This document shows positions 11,470-21,760 of a stretch of DNA of 64,000 bases, piece after piece. The number at the start of each line of letters is the position of its first letter. Position 1 is the stretch's first letter. The translations under genes were made by a program, and so were the position numbers. This stretch comes from Isoetes taiwanensis. Taxonomy: Eukaryota; Streptophyta; Lycopodiopsida; Isoetales; Isoetaceae. The stretch lies in contig JAJEKV010000093.1 of the NCBI GenBank assembly GCA_021234155.1, positions 434,001-498,000 of the forward strand, written 5' to 3'. The notes beneath the pieces were generated by a model. The model saw only the letters and a list, made by a program, of their open reading frames with translations, ran no database searches and was not told the DNA's origin.

Positions 11470-12705
11470 TTACCTTTCATAATGTGAGACAACATTAATA
11501 TTATTCTGGACATGACTGAGCAAGGCTAGAGTGCTACTTTTCGTTTCCCCTGATAATACTCTACATTTCCTCATCTCGTAAAGTTTTTTCATATCATTGG
11601 AGATTATATGAGATGGAAGCTTGAGTAATACTTGGGCAGCCATTGCTGAATGCTGTCCTTCTATAACGTAGAAGATAACATTTGGCTTACTCAAGTCCTC
11701 CTTAGATTTCCAAGTTATTGGAAATCCAGTACTCCTATCATACAGGAGAACATCTGCAGGGGCAGGTTTCCGACAAGGAAAATCCATCATAGAAGTCATA
11801 ATCTCTTCCATGTGATGCTTACTATATCCTCTGTGATTGTATTTTGCAGCTTTACCTTGACAAAGTCTTAATCTATTGACATATCTAATCCCATATGATA
11901 CCATTTTTTGTAACTTTGAAGTACTTTATCTGCTTCTTGTACCTGTTTTAACTGATCATCCTCTGAGAATTTATATGCCATTAAAGACATATCTATATTG
12001 TCATTGATGCCCTCTGTTGCATCCACTGTAACTAGTGCCTTTGCATTGTCCCACTCTCCCTCCTCTTGTCCATTTGTTGCATCAACTAAGGAGTTTGGTA
12101 CATCTTGTAAAAGGTTTGGAGGCATTGTTTGTGAGTGCTTTATGAGGTTACCTTTCATGATAGTTTTCTTCAACCTTGTAAGAAATGTAGAGGCAATGAC
12201 CTCTTGGTTGTGCATATTTCTACGTACAATAGATATTCCCTCTGCAAGTGCTTGTGTATCTTTTAGTCCACTTTCCAATAAGCTCTTGTACGAAGCTAAT
12301 TTCCAGCCAAAACCTGCACATGAAAGATCTAATCCATTTTGGCTACTTTCCATCAGTTGTGGTGCAAAGTGAACAAAATTTAAATCCCTGAAAATAACTA
12401 GCTTTTTCCTGGAATCTTCAACCAACAGATCCAAACTTGCACTTTCAATGGCATTAATGCCAAGAACAATACCACCCCTTTGTGCTTTCTCCAATTGTGT
12501 TCCTTTATATAAGAATACTAGGTCATTTTTCTGCCCACACGGTTGAACTTCCACAACCCAGCAACGAAAAAGACCACTAATAGTTTTCTCTGTTGGCTCC
12601 ATACCACAAATATCTACTTAAAACAACTTATCATCAATGATGAAGGGTTCCACCTTTTCTTTTGAAGATTTATCCCCACCTAATATACATTGTACATTAA
12701 CAAAG
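11470..12705 (-). pseudogene. Composite gene: ParB/sulfiredoxin-like segment
   Basis: Two overlapping minus-strand frames meet at a homopolymer (six A near 11900) where one base appears to be missing. A TAA near 12623 interrupts an otherwise open start (12705 onward, …EPFIIDDKLF / VDICGMEPTEK…). The second frame holds AKYNHRGYSKHHMEEIMTSM, PAPADVLLYDRST, then VIFYVIEGQHSAMAAQVLLK. The IEGQHS turn sits after a hydrophobic strand and before a helix, as does the DGxHR turn of ParB/Srx-fold domains; plant relatives I recall use GQHS. The upstream ~240 residues are not recognised. The family call is moderate. Stops and frameshift mark it as decayed, unless the errors are in the assembly. Confidence 0.5.
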
Positions 12706-12796
12706 TAAGAATGAAGCAAATTGATGTTAAGAAGAAAATTGACATTTACAGAACAAGCACCTCCACCTAATATACATAAACATGAGAAATAAACTC

Positions 12797-13796
12797 CACG
12801 GACTTAAGTCCGTGATCTTATTAAAAAAGGAGGAATAAGGTAAGCTCCACGGACTTAAGTCTGTGATCTTATTTAAAAATGAGAAATAAGCTCCACGGAC
12901 TTAAGTCCATGATCTTATTTTAAAATGAGGAATAACCCACCATATTGGCCACCTAATATACATAAACATTGGCCAATGTAAAAGCTCAAATGAGAAATAA
13001 GCTCCGCGGACTTAAGTACATGATCTTATTATGTATATATTAGGTGGCCAATATGGTGGGTTATTCTTCATTTTAAGATAAGATCATGGAGTCCGTGATC
13101 TTATCTTAAAATGAGGAATAACACACCATATTGGCCACCTAATATACGTAAACATTGGCCAATGTCAAAGCTCCACGGACTTAAGTCTGTGATCTGATTT
13201 TAGATGAGAAATAAATGAGGAATAACTTCCACGGACTTAAGTCTATGATCTCATTTAAAAATGAGGAATAAGTTTCACTAACTCCACGGACTCCATCTTA
13301 TTTTAACCTCCACGGACTTAAGTCTGTGATCTTATTTAAATGAAATTGAGGAATAACCTCCACGGACTTAATACGTGATCTTATTTAAGAAATAGGCAAT
13401 GACATTCACAGGCTTAAGTCCGTGATCTGAGGTCTGAGGTTATGTTCATGGACTTAAGTCCGTGATCTTAGTTAAAGAAGAAGAAAAACTTCCACGGACT
13501 TGCGTCTGTGATCTTATTCATAGAATCTAGAGTTATTGAACAATTTTATATAAGGCAGAAGAAAATCACGGACTTAAGTCCGTGACATTATTTAAGAAAA
13601 AAAGATGTCCATAGATATTCTTCAATATTACATAAATAAGAAAAACATCTATTTAGAGGCATAAATAAGAGTTCAACACTACATATAAAAAGAAGAATAT
13701 CCATGGAATATCCATGAACTTAAAATAATTCTTAATATCCATGAAGATAAATATTCTTAGTGATAAAGTAAAAAAGGAACACGGACTCGAGTCCGT
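12797..13796. repeat. Cluster of 18-bp palindromes (CACGGACTTAAGTCCGTG)
   Basis: Perfect or near-perfect copies start at about 12797, 12848, 12894, 13005, 13174, 13230, 13311, 13361, 13407, 13447, 13493 and 13567. A variant ACGGACTCGAGTCCGT lies at 13781. Most are followed by ATCTTATTT, spacing is irregular (40-170 bp), and intervening DNA is AT-rich and partly repeated. The consensus is a perfect palindrome. Single copies also occur at 2655 and 16303. The cluster lies in an intron-like gap of the composite gene, between 12705 and 13870. Confidence 0.9.
12914..13080. repeat. 50-bp inverted repeat inside the palindrome cluster
   Basis: Arms 12914-12963 and 13031-13080 are inverted copies containing AACCCACCATATTGGCC, at least 90% alike with a ~67-bp loop. 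A third, direct copy lies at about 13108-13160. One palindrome (13005) lies in the loop. Confidence 0.8.
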
Positions 13797-13866
13797 ATAG
13801 AAAAAATCAAATTATATAAGTCTGCAAGCAAACAAAAGCACAAGGACTATAATTTATCTCTTTGTC

Positions 13867-14200
13867 TGTATTGGTGGGTATTGGTGCTTGGCCACCTGCT
13901 TGGCCAGCCTTCAAAAGGTGTAATTATCTTTCCATTAGGTCTGTTAGCATTTTTAGAAATCCTTCTCAATGATGAAGGCCAATTATAGTTATAGACAATC
14001 TATCTATCAGTTACTTCTTAGTACAGTGGATACAATATGGTGCTTCCAGAGCCTGGTATCTCTATTGCTTTTCTCTTCTTGCTCTCCTTCAATTTGTCCG
14101 GCATCTTCTTGCTTATTGTAGAACATGGGCTTGCTACAATTTCTTCCATGACAGATTCTTGATGCTCATCCATGGCTATTGCATGGAATGTCGCATGCAA
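13867..14200 (-). pseudogene. Possible 5' exon(s) of composite gene
   Basis: On the minus strand an ATG-initiated stretch (14200-14018) encodes a polar, basic segment with KKMPDKLKESKKRKAIE, a nuclear-localisation-like run. A further coding-like stretch (about 13990-13867) reads NWPSSLRRISKNANRPNGKI. Both lie upstream of the ParB-like segment on the same strand, but no splice junction could be fixed and no domain is recognised. Confidence 0.3.
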
Positions 14201-14514
14201 AAGCTTTTCTCCCTGTTTCCTTGCTTCTTCTCTCCTCCGTGGATTCTAATTCAAAAAGCAATTCAAGAAAGCAGTTCAAGAAAAGCAATAAAAAAGCGGT
14301 GGTTTTTAATTAAGAAATAAACTAAGTTTCTAGTATTTTGTTAAAACATTAAATTTATTGGGGGGTTTGTTGGCAAGTATTATGCCGTATGGGGTATAGA
14401 CAGATGGATGGCCTAGATGAATGGCCTCTTTTGAATTCAAATTTGGTGGATTGTTTTGTTCTTGCATTGCATCTCTTGCAACTTTGAGCCTCTTCATTTT
14501 GCAAACGTCTTGAT

Positions 14515-14680
14515 TGTGCAAGCGTCTTGGGCGACATCTTGATTTTTTCTCTTGCAATCTCTTGCAAGAGTGATCTGGGCGACATCTTGATTTTTTCTTG
14601 CAGCAGTGATCTTGGCGACGTCTCAATGTCTTGATTTTTTCTCTTGCGGCAGTGATCTGATGCTAAAGGTGGGCGACGTA
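14515..14680. repeat. Tandem repeats of ~60 bp
   Basis: Three to four imperfect copies of a unit containing GGCGACATCTTGATTTTTTC and CTTGCAGCAGTGATCT. Overlapping minus-strand frames (R/S/K-rich) are a by-product of the repeat. Confidence 0.7.
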
Positions 14681-15133
14681 AAAAAGTACCTCTTGCAAAA
14701 TTGAGAAGTGGTCAATCCGGTGGAGGAAATAATCTGAGAAAAGTGCATGACGAGTTCGCAGGGCAGGGCAGAGTCTTCATAAAAATCAGGAGATTGGAAT
14801 ATTTATAGATGGACAAAGATCTTTTTTCCTGATGCCTTTTGAACTAAGAAAAGATCTATCCAAAAAAGGCTAGATATGCCTGGCTAGCGTTGATCCTGCC
14901 AGCAACTCCTGGACTATCCGGATTTCAGCCAACTTGGCATCTCCTTTAGTTGATTCTAGTGGAGCGGGTTTCGTATCTATGATGAGAAATATTTCGGGGT
15001 TGAGAAGCATGTCATGGGTTCGAATTTTTGATGCAGTTAGTTTAAAGAGGTTCTGCAAACTGCTGTTCATGAGCACTATACTTAAACTGTTCCTTTTGCG
15101 CCTTGGTCATCTAAGCTAGCACAAAAGAACTAG

Positions 15134-15340
15134 TTAGCTGTTGCAAGTAATTTCGGCCCAGCTGCATGGGTTAGAATTTAAATTCCATTCGGGATTGTTC
15201 AGTGCATTTGCAAGGTCTTGGATGGCATTCGACTCTGCTGCGCTAAGAGCCTGTGCAATTGGCAAGCAAATCAAGAGCCTGTGCGTAAACGCCATACTTA
15301 CCACCACAAAAACATATGGTGTTTGCTTATTCGCCTTCAC
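15134..15340 (-). pseudogene. Orphan first exon of an LRR receptor-like kinase
   Basis: The ATG-initiated minus-strand frame has a signal-peptide-like hydrophobic start (VFVVVSMAFTHRLLICLPIA), followed by the plant LRR N-terminal cap pattern: AIQDLANALNNPEWNLNSNP, then CSWAEITCNS. The cap cysteine pair W..…NPCSW…C is as expected. It stops at TAA directly after the cap with no GT donor, and no LRRs or kinase were found downstream. It is therefore a truncated fragment. The 68-codon frame at 14870-15076 on the same strand is not recognised. Confidence 0.6.
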
Positions 15341-15949
15341 AATAGAATTTGCTTAGAGAGCTTTGATTTCTTCAGCCCGTGGTTAAGTTTTCAAAACCCA
15401 TTCCTTTGCATGCTGTGTTAAGACAAACATCCCCAAGTGCAAACATGAGACTTGGAGCCCTCTTTCTTCTTTCTGTTCATGCTTGCTAAAAAGTCCTAAT
15501 TTGGAAGGGCTAAACGTGCCTTTGGCCAGTCAGAATTGTGTGAGAGAAGAAAGAGTATTCAATTGCATAAGAAGAAAGAGAGAAGTTCTGAGACTGACTT
15601 GCATGCCAAAATTTCTTACCGAGACTGACTGGACGGTATGGCAGCTTGCAGCTTTTTAAACGAGATTTCTTGAAATAAAATAATTTAAAGAAGAAGTTCC
15701 ATCACATAAAATCATTAGCTCTAATTGAGAAACATACTTTCTTCCTTGTTGGTATTCCGTATGGTGAGATATCCTGAGTCCTGAGGCAGGTGCAAAACTG
15801 TGATGGCGGCAAGACGAATATCCTCAAGCAGGTGCAAAATTGTTGATGGCAAACTGTTGATGGCGGAACTAGGCAAGGCGAGGGCACATCGAAAGGCTAG
15901 GCCAGACCAACTATTTTAAAACCATCTCCGTGGCATGCATGCCTGCACT

Positions 15950-16078
15950 AAAATTTGTTAAGCTATTTTTTCTCTTGCATGCTTTTTTAGTCCTTTTTTG
16001 TTTTGAATTTCTGCATGAAAATTTGGTAAGACACTTTTTCTCTTGCATGCTTTTTTAGTCTTTTTTGTTTTGAATTTT
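15950..16078. repeat. 66-bp direct tandem duplication
   Basis: Two copies of a T-rich unit containing TCTCTTGCATGCTTTTTTAG, about 66 bp apart. Non-coding. Confidence 0.8.
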
Positions 16079-16302
16079 ATAGAAATAGTAGGATGGTTGT
16101 AGTATGTTTTTAAATATATGCGTAGGCTTTTTATATCTTATATCCACTAGAATATAATCTAATGGTATAAATGTGGTTTTTATAGTTTTTACTGGAAATC
16201 ATAATCCATAGCTATGGGTAGCCCAGTTATGAATACTACGAAATGCTTGGACCCAGAGCCAGAGCCAGGTTAGTATTGTGTTATTTTTCATTCATGGACT
16301 TC

Positions 16303-16318
16303 ACGGACTTGAGTCCGT
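16303..16318. repeat. ACGGACTTGAGTCCGT palindrome
   Basis: A perfect 16-bp palindrome of the same family as the cluster at 12.8-13.8 kb. It lies just upstream of the transposase-like pseudogene. Confidence 0.8.
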
Positions 16319-16339
16319 TTGATATATATTTTTGCTTTT

Positions 16340-19265
16340 GCTGTAGAGTTTGAACTCTTGATAGAAGACAAAGTGGTTGCAAAGGGAGCAATCATAGCTA
16401 TACGAGGACTTCTCCACTCTAAAGAATTAGAAATGGGATGGGCAAAGGTAGCTCTAAAGATCGCCGTGCATGGGAGAGGCTGTAGGATCTTTTGTGGCAT
16501 GGTCTTTGAAAGACATAAAAAAAATAAACATCGTTAGTTCGTATTCTCTCTTTATATAAATCTCTCTTTTCTTAAATTTCTTATGAGATAACAAATTAGT
16601 TTGATATGGTATGCCTTATGTAGAAACAAAACACCAACGCAATACCAGGTGTAGTTCTTGAAGAGGATACAGTTGAAACTATTGAGGGGGATACAAGTCT
16701 TACTTCAAAAAGGACTGAGTGGAAGAACAAGAAGTTTAGATTAGTCCATTCATGTTCTGGAGAAACATTTGCAATTGCAATCATGTGTAATTGCGATCCT
16801 TTAGATGCAGTTGAAGATTTGCCACTTGGAGATGACACTGTCGGGGTTGCTATTACTCAGCTATTACCTAACTACAATTCAATGAGGCAGAGCAATGTGA
16901 GTAACAATTGTCGTGTATGCAAAGGCATGGTTGAGATTTCTACTCTGATGCGATGGCCAATAGAACATGTCCTTCATCTAAATGTAAGTACATTGGTTAG
17001 GGCCAATGTAGATAGTGAGCTTGTAGAACATTCTTTCTCTATGTCTCCAGAGAATGTTCTCTTATACAAGAAGAGGAAGGCTCACTTCTCGGTGAAGAAA
17101 GCAATAAAATAAAAATTTAAGAGAAAAGATGAGGGAGAAATATCTAACCCTAAGAAAAAATTGAAAAAAGCGGAACATATGTGTAACTGTTCGAAGGAGA
17201 TTGTTCAAGAAACAAGGGGAAGACCTTGTTGTCCTTCTTGGTGCACAGTTAAATTCTCAGTCGAAGAAATACAAAATATCAGGAAAAAGTTTTGGACCCA
17301 AACTTCGAGTGATAAAAAGAATATAATGTATTCTATGTTAGGATCTAGCATTAGAGATGCAAATACAGGTCACATGACATATCGGAAGAGAAGGGTATGC
17401 AGAGAAGCAGTGACATGGATGATTGGTTTTGCAGAGAGCACTTTCTATAGATACCACAATGAATATAGAGATGGTGCAAGAAAAGCAGTACATGGGAATA
17501 CATGTACTATCAAAACTAGGAGCAACACTATGATGGCAATTGAAGTGTTTGGTAACTTTGTTAAATACATGGCTGAATCAATGCCACACAAGACAAAATT
17601 AAATGAGTGGGAACAAAGAGGTGAAGCGTGTCTTGCCACCTCAATACATTCAAAAAGAGTGCTTACAAGAGGTCAACACTGTTCTAACACAAATAGGTGG
17701 ACAAGCAATCTCTCAGTCAGCTTTTAGCAGAATCTGGAATAAGCATTTTAGTGATGTGGTGGTGGCAAAGAATAATAGCTTTTCAAACTATAACACTTGC
17801 ATACAATTGCGAGAGGCTCTGAGAAGTACAATTGTACATGAGCAAAGAAATGCTTTGAGAAATGAGATGCATCGACATCAGAATGAGCAAACATCATGTA
17901 GGGCAATCTATTATCAGTGGAGGGTATTTTCTTCAATGGAACCCGATAGATATTTATGCATCATACATGATAAAATGGATCAACACAAAACTTTTTTGCC
18001 TAGATTGCAGCCAATCCCTAAAAGTTGTGCTAATGCACAACAGTTGAAGATCTCACTAGCAGGAATGTTGACCCATGGACACGGAATAGGTGTGTATGGT
18101 CATTTCTTATTAGATCTATGGGAAGATAGAACGAATTTTCATGTTGGCTCTATCTTCAAATGTCTCCAAAATATAGAAAGAGGTGTTACAAATGAGCAAA
18201 GCAGTAGCAATGCTTTGTTTGGGGCTCTTCTAAATGATGAGGCACATGTTGCAACTAAATAGATGGAAAAGAATGCAAAGTTTTCTGGAAGGGAATCAAT
18301 CACTTCGACAACTATAGATAAGACGTCTCATGGAGTAGTGGGGAGAAAGCTGCCCTTGCTTTGACAGGTCATTCCAAACCCTTACAATTCAAATTCTGGG
18401 TTAAAGAAGGTGTTCCTATAATGCAATGTAAGATGCGTTTGATAGATCAAGATTGGATCCTTATCAATGGATATGAAATGTGGAGAAGAGATAAAGATGG
18501 TAAGGTAATGATTCCTGAAGGCGAGCCTTTGTCACTCCCACCGTTCAAGAACACCAAAGATCACGAAGCATTGATGAGAGGACTTAAACAATTTATTAGC
18601 CATTGGCAAGACATTTACAACAACCAACACTGAGTGCAGCAAAGAAAGATTCTTTATAGAAGGTGATTATATATTGGGAGAAAGTGGGTGAGGCCTTGCA
18701 AAACATTGATGGAGGAGGACCCTTGAAAGATGGATTTCTTCCAATTTCTAGATGGGAGAAGAAATCCCTAGAACAAGTTGAGTTGAATGTTGGTACCTCG
18801 CAAAAAAGGAGCTTGGCTAATTGGCATGTTGGTAGCAAGTCTAGCATGCCCCAATGCCATGGCCTACCAGATTGGTCCCTTACAGAGGATGTGAAAAAGG
18901 GGTATTTTGTTCTCATTAAACCTGATAATCTAGATGTATATCCAGTTTGGTTAGGTGAGGTTAGATGTGTACCTACCAAGGATGATGATAAGCCCGGACT
19001 AGAAAACTATTGGATTGAAGTTCAATATTGGGCTCCAAAATGGAATATGAGGAAAAAGAAAAGGCCAAGTGAAAAGGAGGTTTATGAAAATTGTTGGGAC
19101 AAGACTTGGGTTTTGAATCATTCGGATCCGCCAAGGAAAGAAAAAGTAAGTTGTATTCTTTGGTCTTACGCACCACCAAGGGGAAAAGACATTACGTCCA
19201 TACGAGAACATAAGATTCCAAAAGTACACGCGAAGAAAGCAAAGTATAATTTAAGTTTAGGATGA
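16340..19265 (+). pseudogene. DDE-transposase-like gene, broken (resembles DUF7869-type family)
   Basis: Successive plus-strand pieces form one degenerate protein. 16340-16510 includes EFELLIEDKVVAKGAIIAI. After an AG at 16622-16623, 16624-17109 contains a CNCDPLDAVEDLP stretch. 17161-17640 has a Cys cluster (HMCNCSKEI…GRPCCPSWC) and a helical region. A frame change at ~17600-17650 leads to 17603-18262, with YLCIIHDKMDQHKTFLPRL (possible first acidic catalytic residue) and GHGIGVYGHFLLDLWEDRTN. A stop at 18262 and another frame lead to 18361-18633, then 18663-19265 with KKGYFVLIKPDNLDVYPVWL, an SH3/BAH-like strand pattern. Plant and animal relatives of this layout are transposase-derived. At least two frame changes and two stops indicate a dead copy. 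The family name is from memory of motif style. Confidence 0.5.
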
Positions 19266-19313
19266 TGCGACTTTTATCATGCTCAATAAGTCTATTACTT
19301 GCTAAGGTTTTTC

Positions 19314-20362
19314 CCTCAAAGACCCTTTAGGGTGAGGGTTTTTAAATCCTGGATAGTAATAGACCGACTGTTTTTTGTTTGGATAGTAATAGACTGACTA
19401 TTTTTTGTTTGTTTAAGTCCTATAGGCCGATTGGTATGTGTGGATGATAAAGTTCAATTCAATTCAGTTTAAATTTTATTTAAAGAGATGTACTATCTGT
19501 ATATTTGATTAAGAATCTACTTATTGGTCTTTTTTGTTTTCCACAATGTACTCTCCAAAGTAATTATTTATATAGATTGACTTATGCATCTGTGTTTTGG
19601 ATTTTGTACATATTCCATCTTTTTATAAATGATCAAGTTGGTTCTATTGCTTAAGATATTTAACTCCTATTTAAAATGTATTGACTAAGTTTTGCATTTG
19701 CAAAAATGTGTCATATCTCTCAAATTAATTGCATAAAGCTTTTCTCCTTGTCAGAAAAAACAATTCTCCATTCAATTTAACATCTGCAATGCTTATTCAT
19801 TCCACACATGCACGTGCAAAACAATGAGCATGTCAAGTATCCCATATCTTTATATAGTACAGCAGTAGCAGTTCGACGCCTTGTAATATGTTCTCCTTAG
19901 GTTGCTCATTACGACTCATACAAAGTATCGTAGACCATCCTATAGAGCAAAGGTTATTAATTACCATATCTTAACAGGCTCTATGTTTGGCATTTTCAAC
20001 TTAAATATACCAATACTTTGCAAAAGGATGGCGGGTAGACTATGTGGTGCTAATGCAAATAACATGCCTGATCTCTTCTTTAGTCTCATCTATGGTTACT
20101 GCAAGCCTTATCATGTGTAGTGTGTGCTGAGAATGAAGTGTGTGAGTAAGTCGCATCATGTGTATGGTATGTATGATAATTCCGAATGAATCATCATATG
20201 TCCTTTAAAGATGCTATTAATGGGATATAATGGAATTGAATTGAATTGAATTTATCCTCCATGGAGATCAATCGGCCATGGGACTCAATAAAGAAGCGCA
20301 AATGAGTTATTACTATTTGAATTATAAAACCCTCGTCCTAAAGAGTCTTTGAGGAAAAACTG
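19314..20362. repeat. Foldback element with ~130-150 bp inverted arms
   Basis: The left arm 19314-19466 is an inverted copy of the right arm 20231-20362. Shared landmarks in order are GTTTTTCC[C]TCAAAGACYCTTT, GGCCGATTG and repeated TTCAATTCAA. The ~760-bp loop has no recognised gene. The left arm begins 50 bp after the transposase-like pseudogene ends, so the foldback may be part of that element's 3' region. Tandem 33-bp units (GGATAGTAATAGACYGACT) lie at 19350-19411 in the left arm. Confidence 0.7.
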
Positions 20363-21236
20363 TTTAAGGATGTTGACAAACTGTACAAATATACAAATAT
20401 ACATCATGAAACATATGTCCATGCCAGGTGAATGTCTGAGGCCATAGCTGTGCCCACATATCTATGATCTTCTAAAGGTATGATCCCAACATCCTTACCA
20501 AAGCCGTATTCAATAGCACATGCAGCGGCTGGTCAGGCCTGACCATCTCGGCATAACATATCCGGATTTATTCATATGCTGGACATCTGTGCAGAGTGTG
20601 GCACTCATCTTCAACGACTCTCCCCTGACAGTGCTGATAAACCATGTCCTGATGTGGCTCTCCAATCCATCTGTCTATCTCAATTCAAAGACGGTGTGTG
20701 CCTGTGCAATATTTCTCCACCAGTTCGTATCCAAAATTTCCCATTGGATATTGGCCTTTTTTAGGTTATGAGGGTCGAGGCAATGAATTTGCATTTCTTC
20801 ATAGGTAGATGGATATGGCATCCCAAAGCTTGCTGAGAAAGCAAGCTTCAAGGTACTGGTTTAAGCTATGATAATCTGCTTCTGTTTGCACTTGTGTATA
20901 CCTGTGCTCCTGTACATTCCACCTGATCGACACTAAGCTTGCATTTCCCTTCAACAGGTCTTGAGGTGCTGCAACCCCATTGCTATGGTGTAAGCCAAGT
21001 TGGAGAGATGAGCGTCATCTATATTGACCACCTTTTGAAAGTAGACAATGTGGCGATCAAGGGCTGCACTCTGAAGAGGCAAGAAACCTATCTCCTACAA
21101 TAGGATTTGATATGGAACCGTGGGTTTCACTGCAAGTACCCATGCCAAGAAGGCTTTCTGCACCTGCTCTAAGTCATTTCAGGTAGTAAGGAACACTATC
21201 GGGCCCCAGATTTCGAGCCATATAGAAGGAGGGGCT

Positions 21237-21760
21237 CTACCAAGACACATCTCTCGCTTGTATCCTATTAAAAGTTCCGCAAGCATCTTCTAGACTTCCA
21301 CATTTGCTGTCCATCTTGGTAAGATCATTCCCAACTGAAACCTTAGATTCAAATCCAATGTAAACAATGAGAACATGGATCAACCTTCCCTCTGCAACTA
21401 CTAATGGATGGGTACAGGCATTCAAGATGGATACAAAGACAACACAAGTTGGATACATCCCATCTTCATGCATTTACCTAAAGAGATTCAAAGCCTCCTT
21501 TGCATGCCCATGATGAATGTATGCTGCAATTCTGGCAATCCAACTAGCTACACTCCACTCAGGCATTTCGTAAAAAATCTCCTTTAATTCCTTAAGCCCC
21601 CCATAGTGACTATACATGCTGATAATAGCATTAGCCACAAGAACATCTGACTATAGCCCTTTTTCTATAACGTGGCCATGGATTAATCTGCCTTGGCCAA
21701 AGCCTCGGGACTACAACATGCCTTCAAAATACAATAAAAACGCCCATAGATTCTAAGAAA
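21237..21760 (-). pseudogene. PPR (PLS-type) pseudogene fragment
   Basis: The minus-strand translation shows consecutive PPR motifs: ANAIISMYSHYGGLKELKEI, EWSVASWIARIAAYIHHGHA, KEALNLF, a stop codon (TAG near 21478), then MHEDGMYPTCVVFVSILNAC, GRLIHVLIVYIGFESKVSVG, KCGSLEDACGTFNRIQARD and VSW followed by a stop. The P/L/S spacing and the KCGSLEDA signature are clear. Only about five motifs remain. The flanks (20400-21236, 21761-23716) hold no recognised genes. Confidence 0.7.

Noticed and set aside
12797..13600. CRISPR-like repeat array
   Set aside because: The repeats are full palindromes with irregular spacing, variable sequence and AT-rich, partly repeated spacers in plant DNA; no cas genes.
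1827..14200. Bacterial or phage contamination, because ParB/methyltransferase-like domains occur there
   Set aside because: AT-rich composition, splice-like junctions, plant Helitron and hAT-like insertions, and catalytic motif loss fit an endogenous plant sequence.
20520..20771. Possible zinc-ribbon peptide (CAECGTHLQ…KPCPD)
   Set aside because: A short isolated frame with overlapping alternatives and no exon signals or family match.
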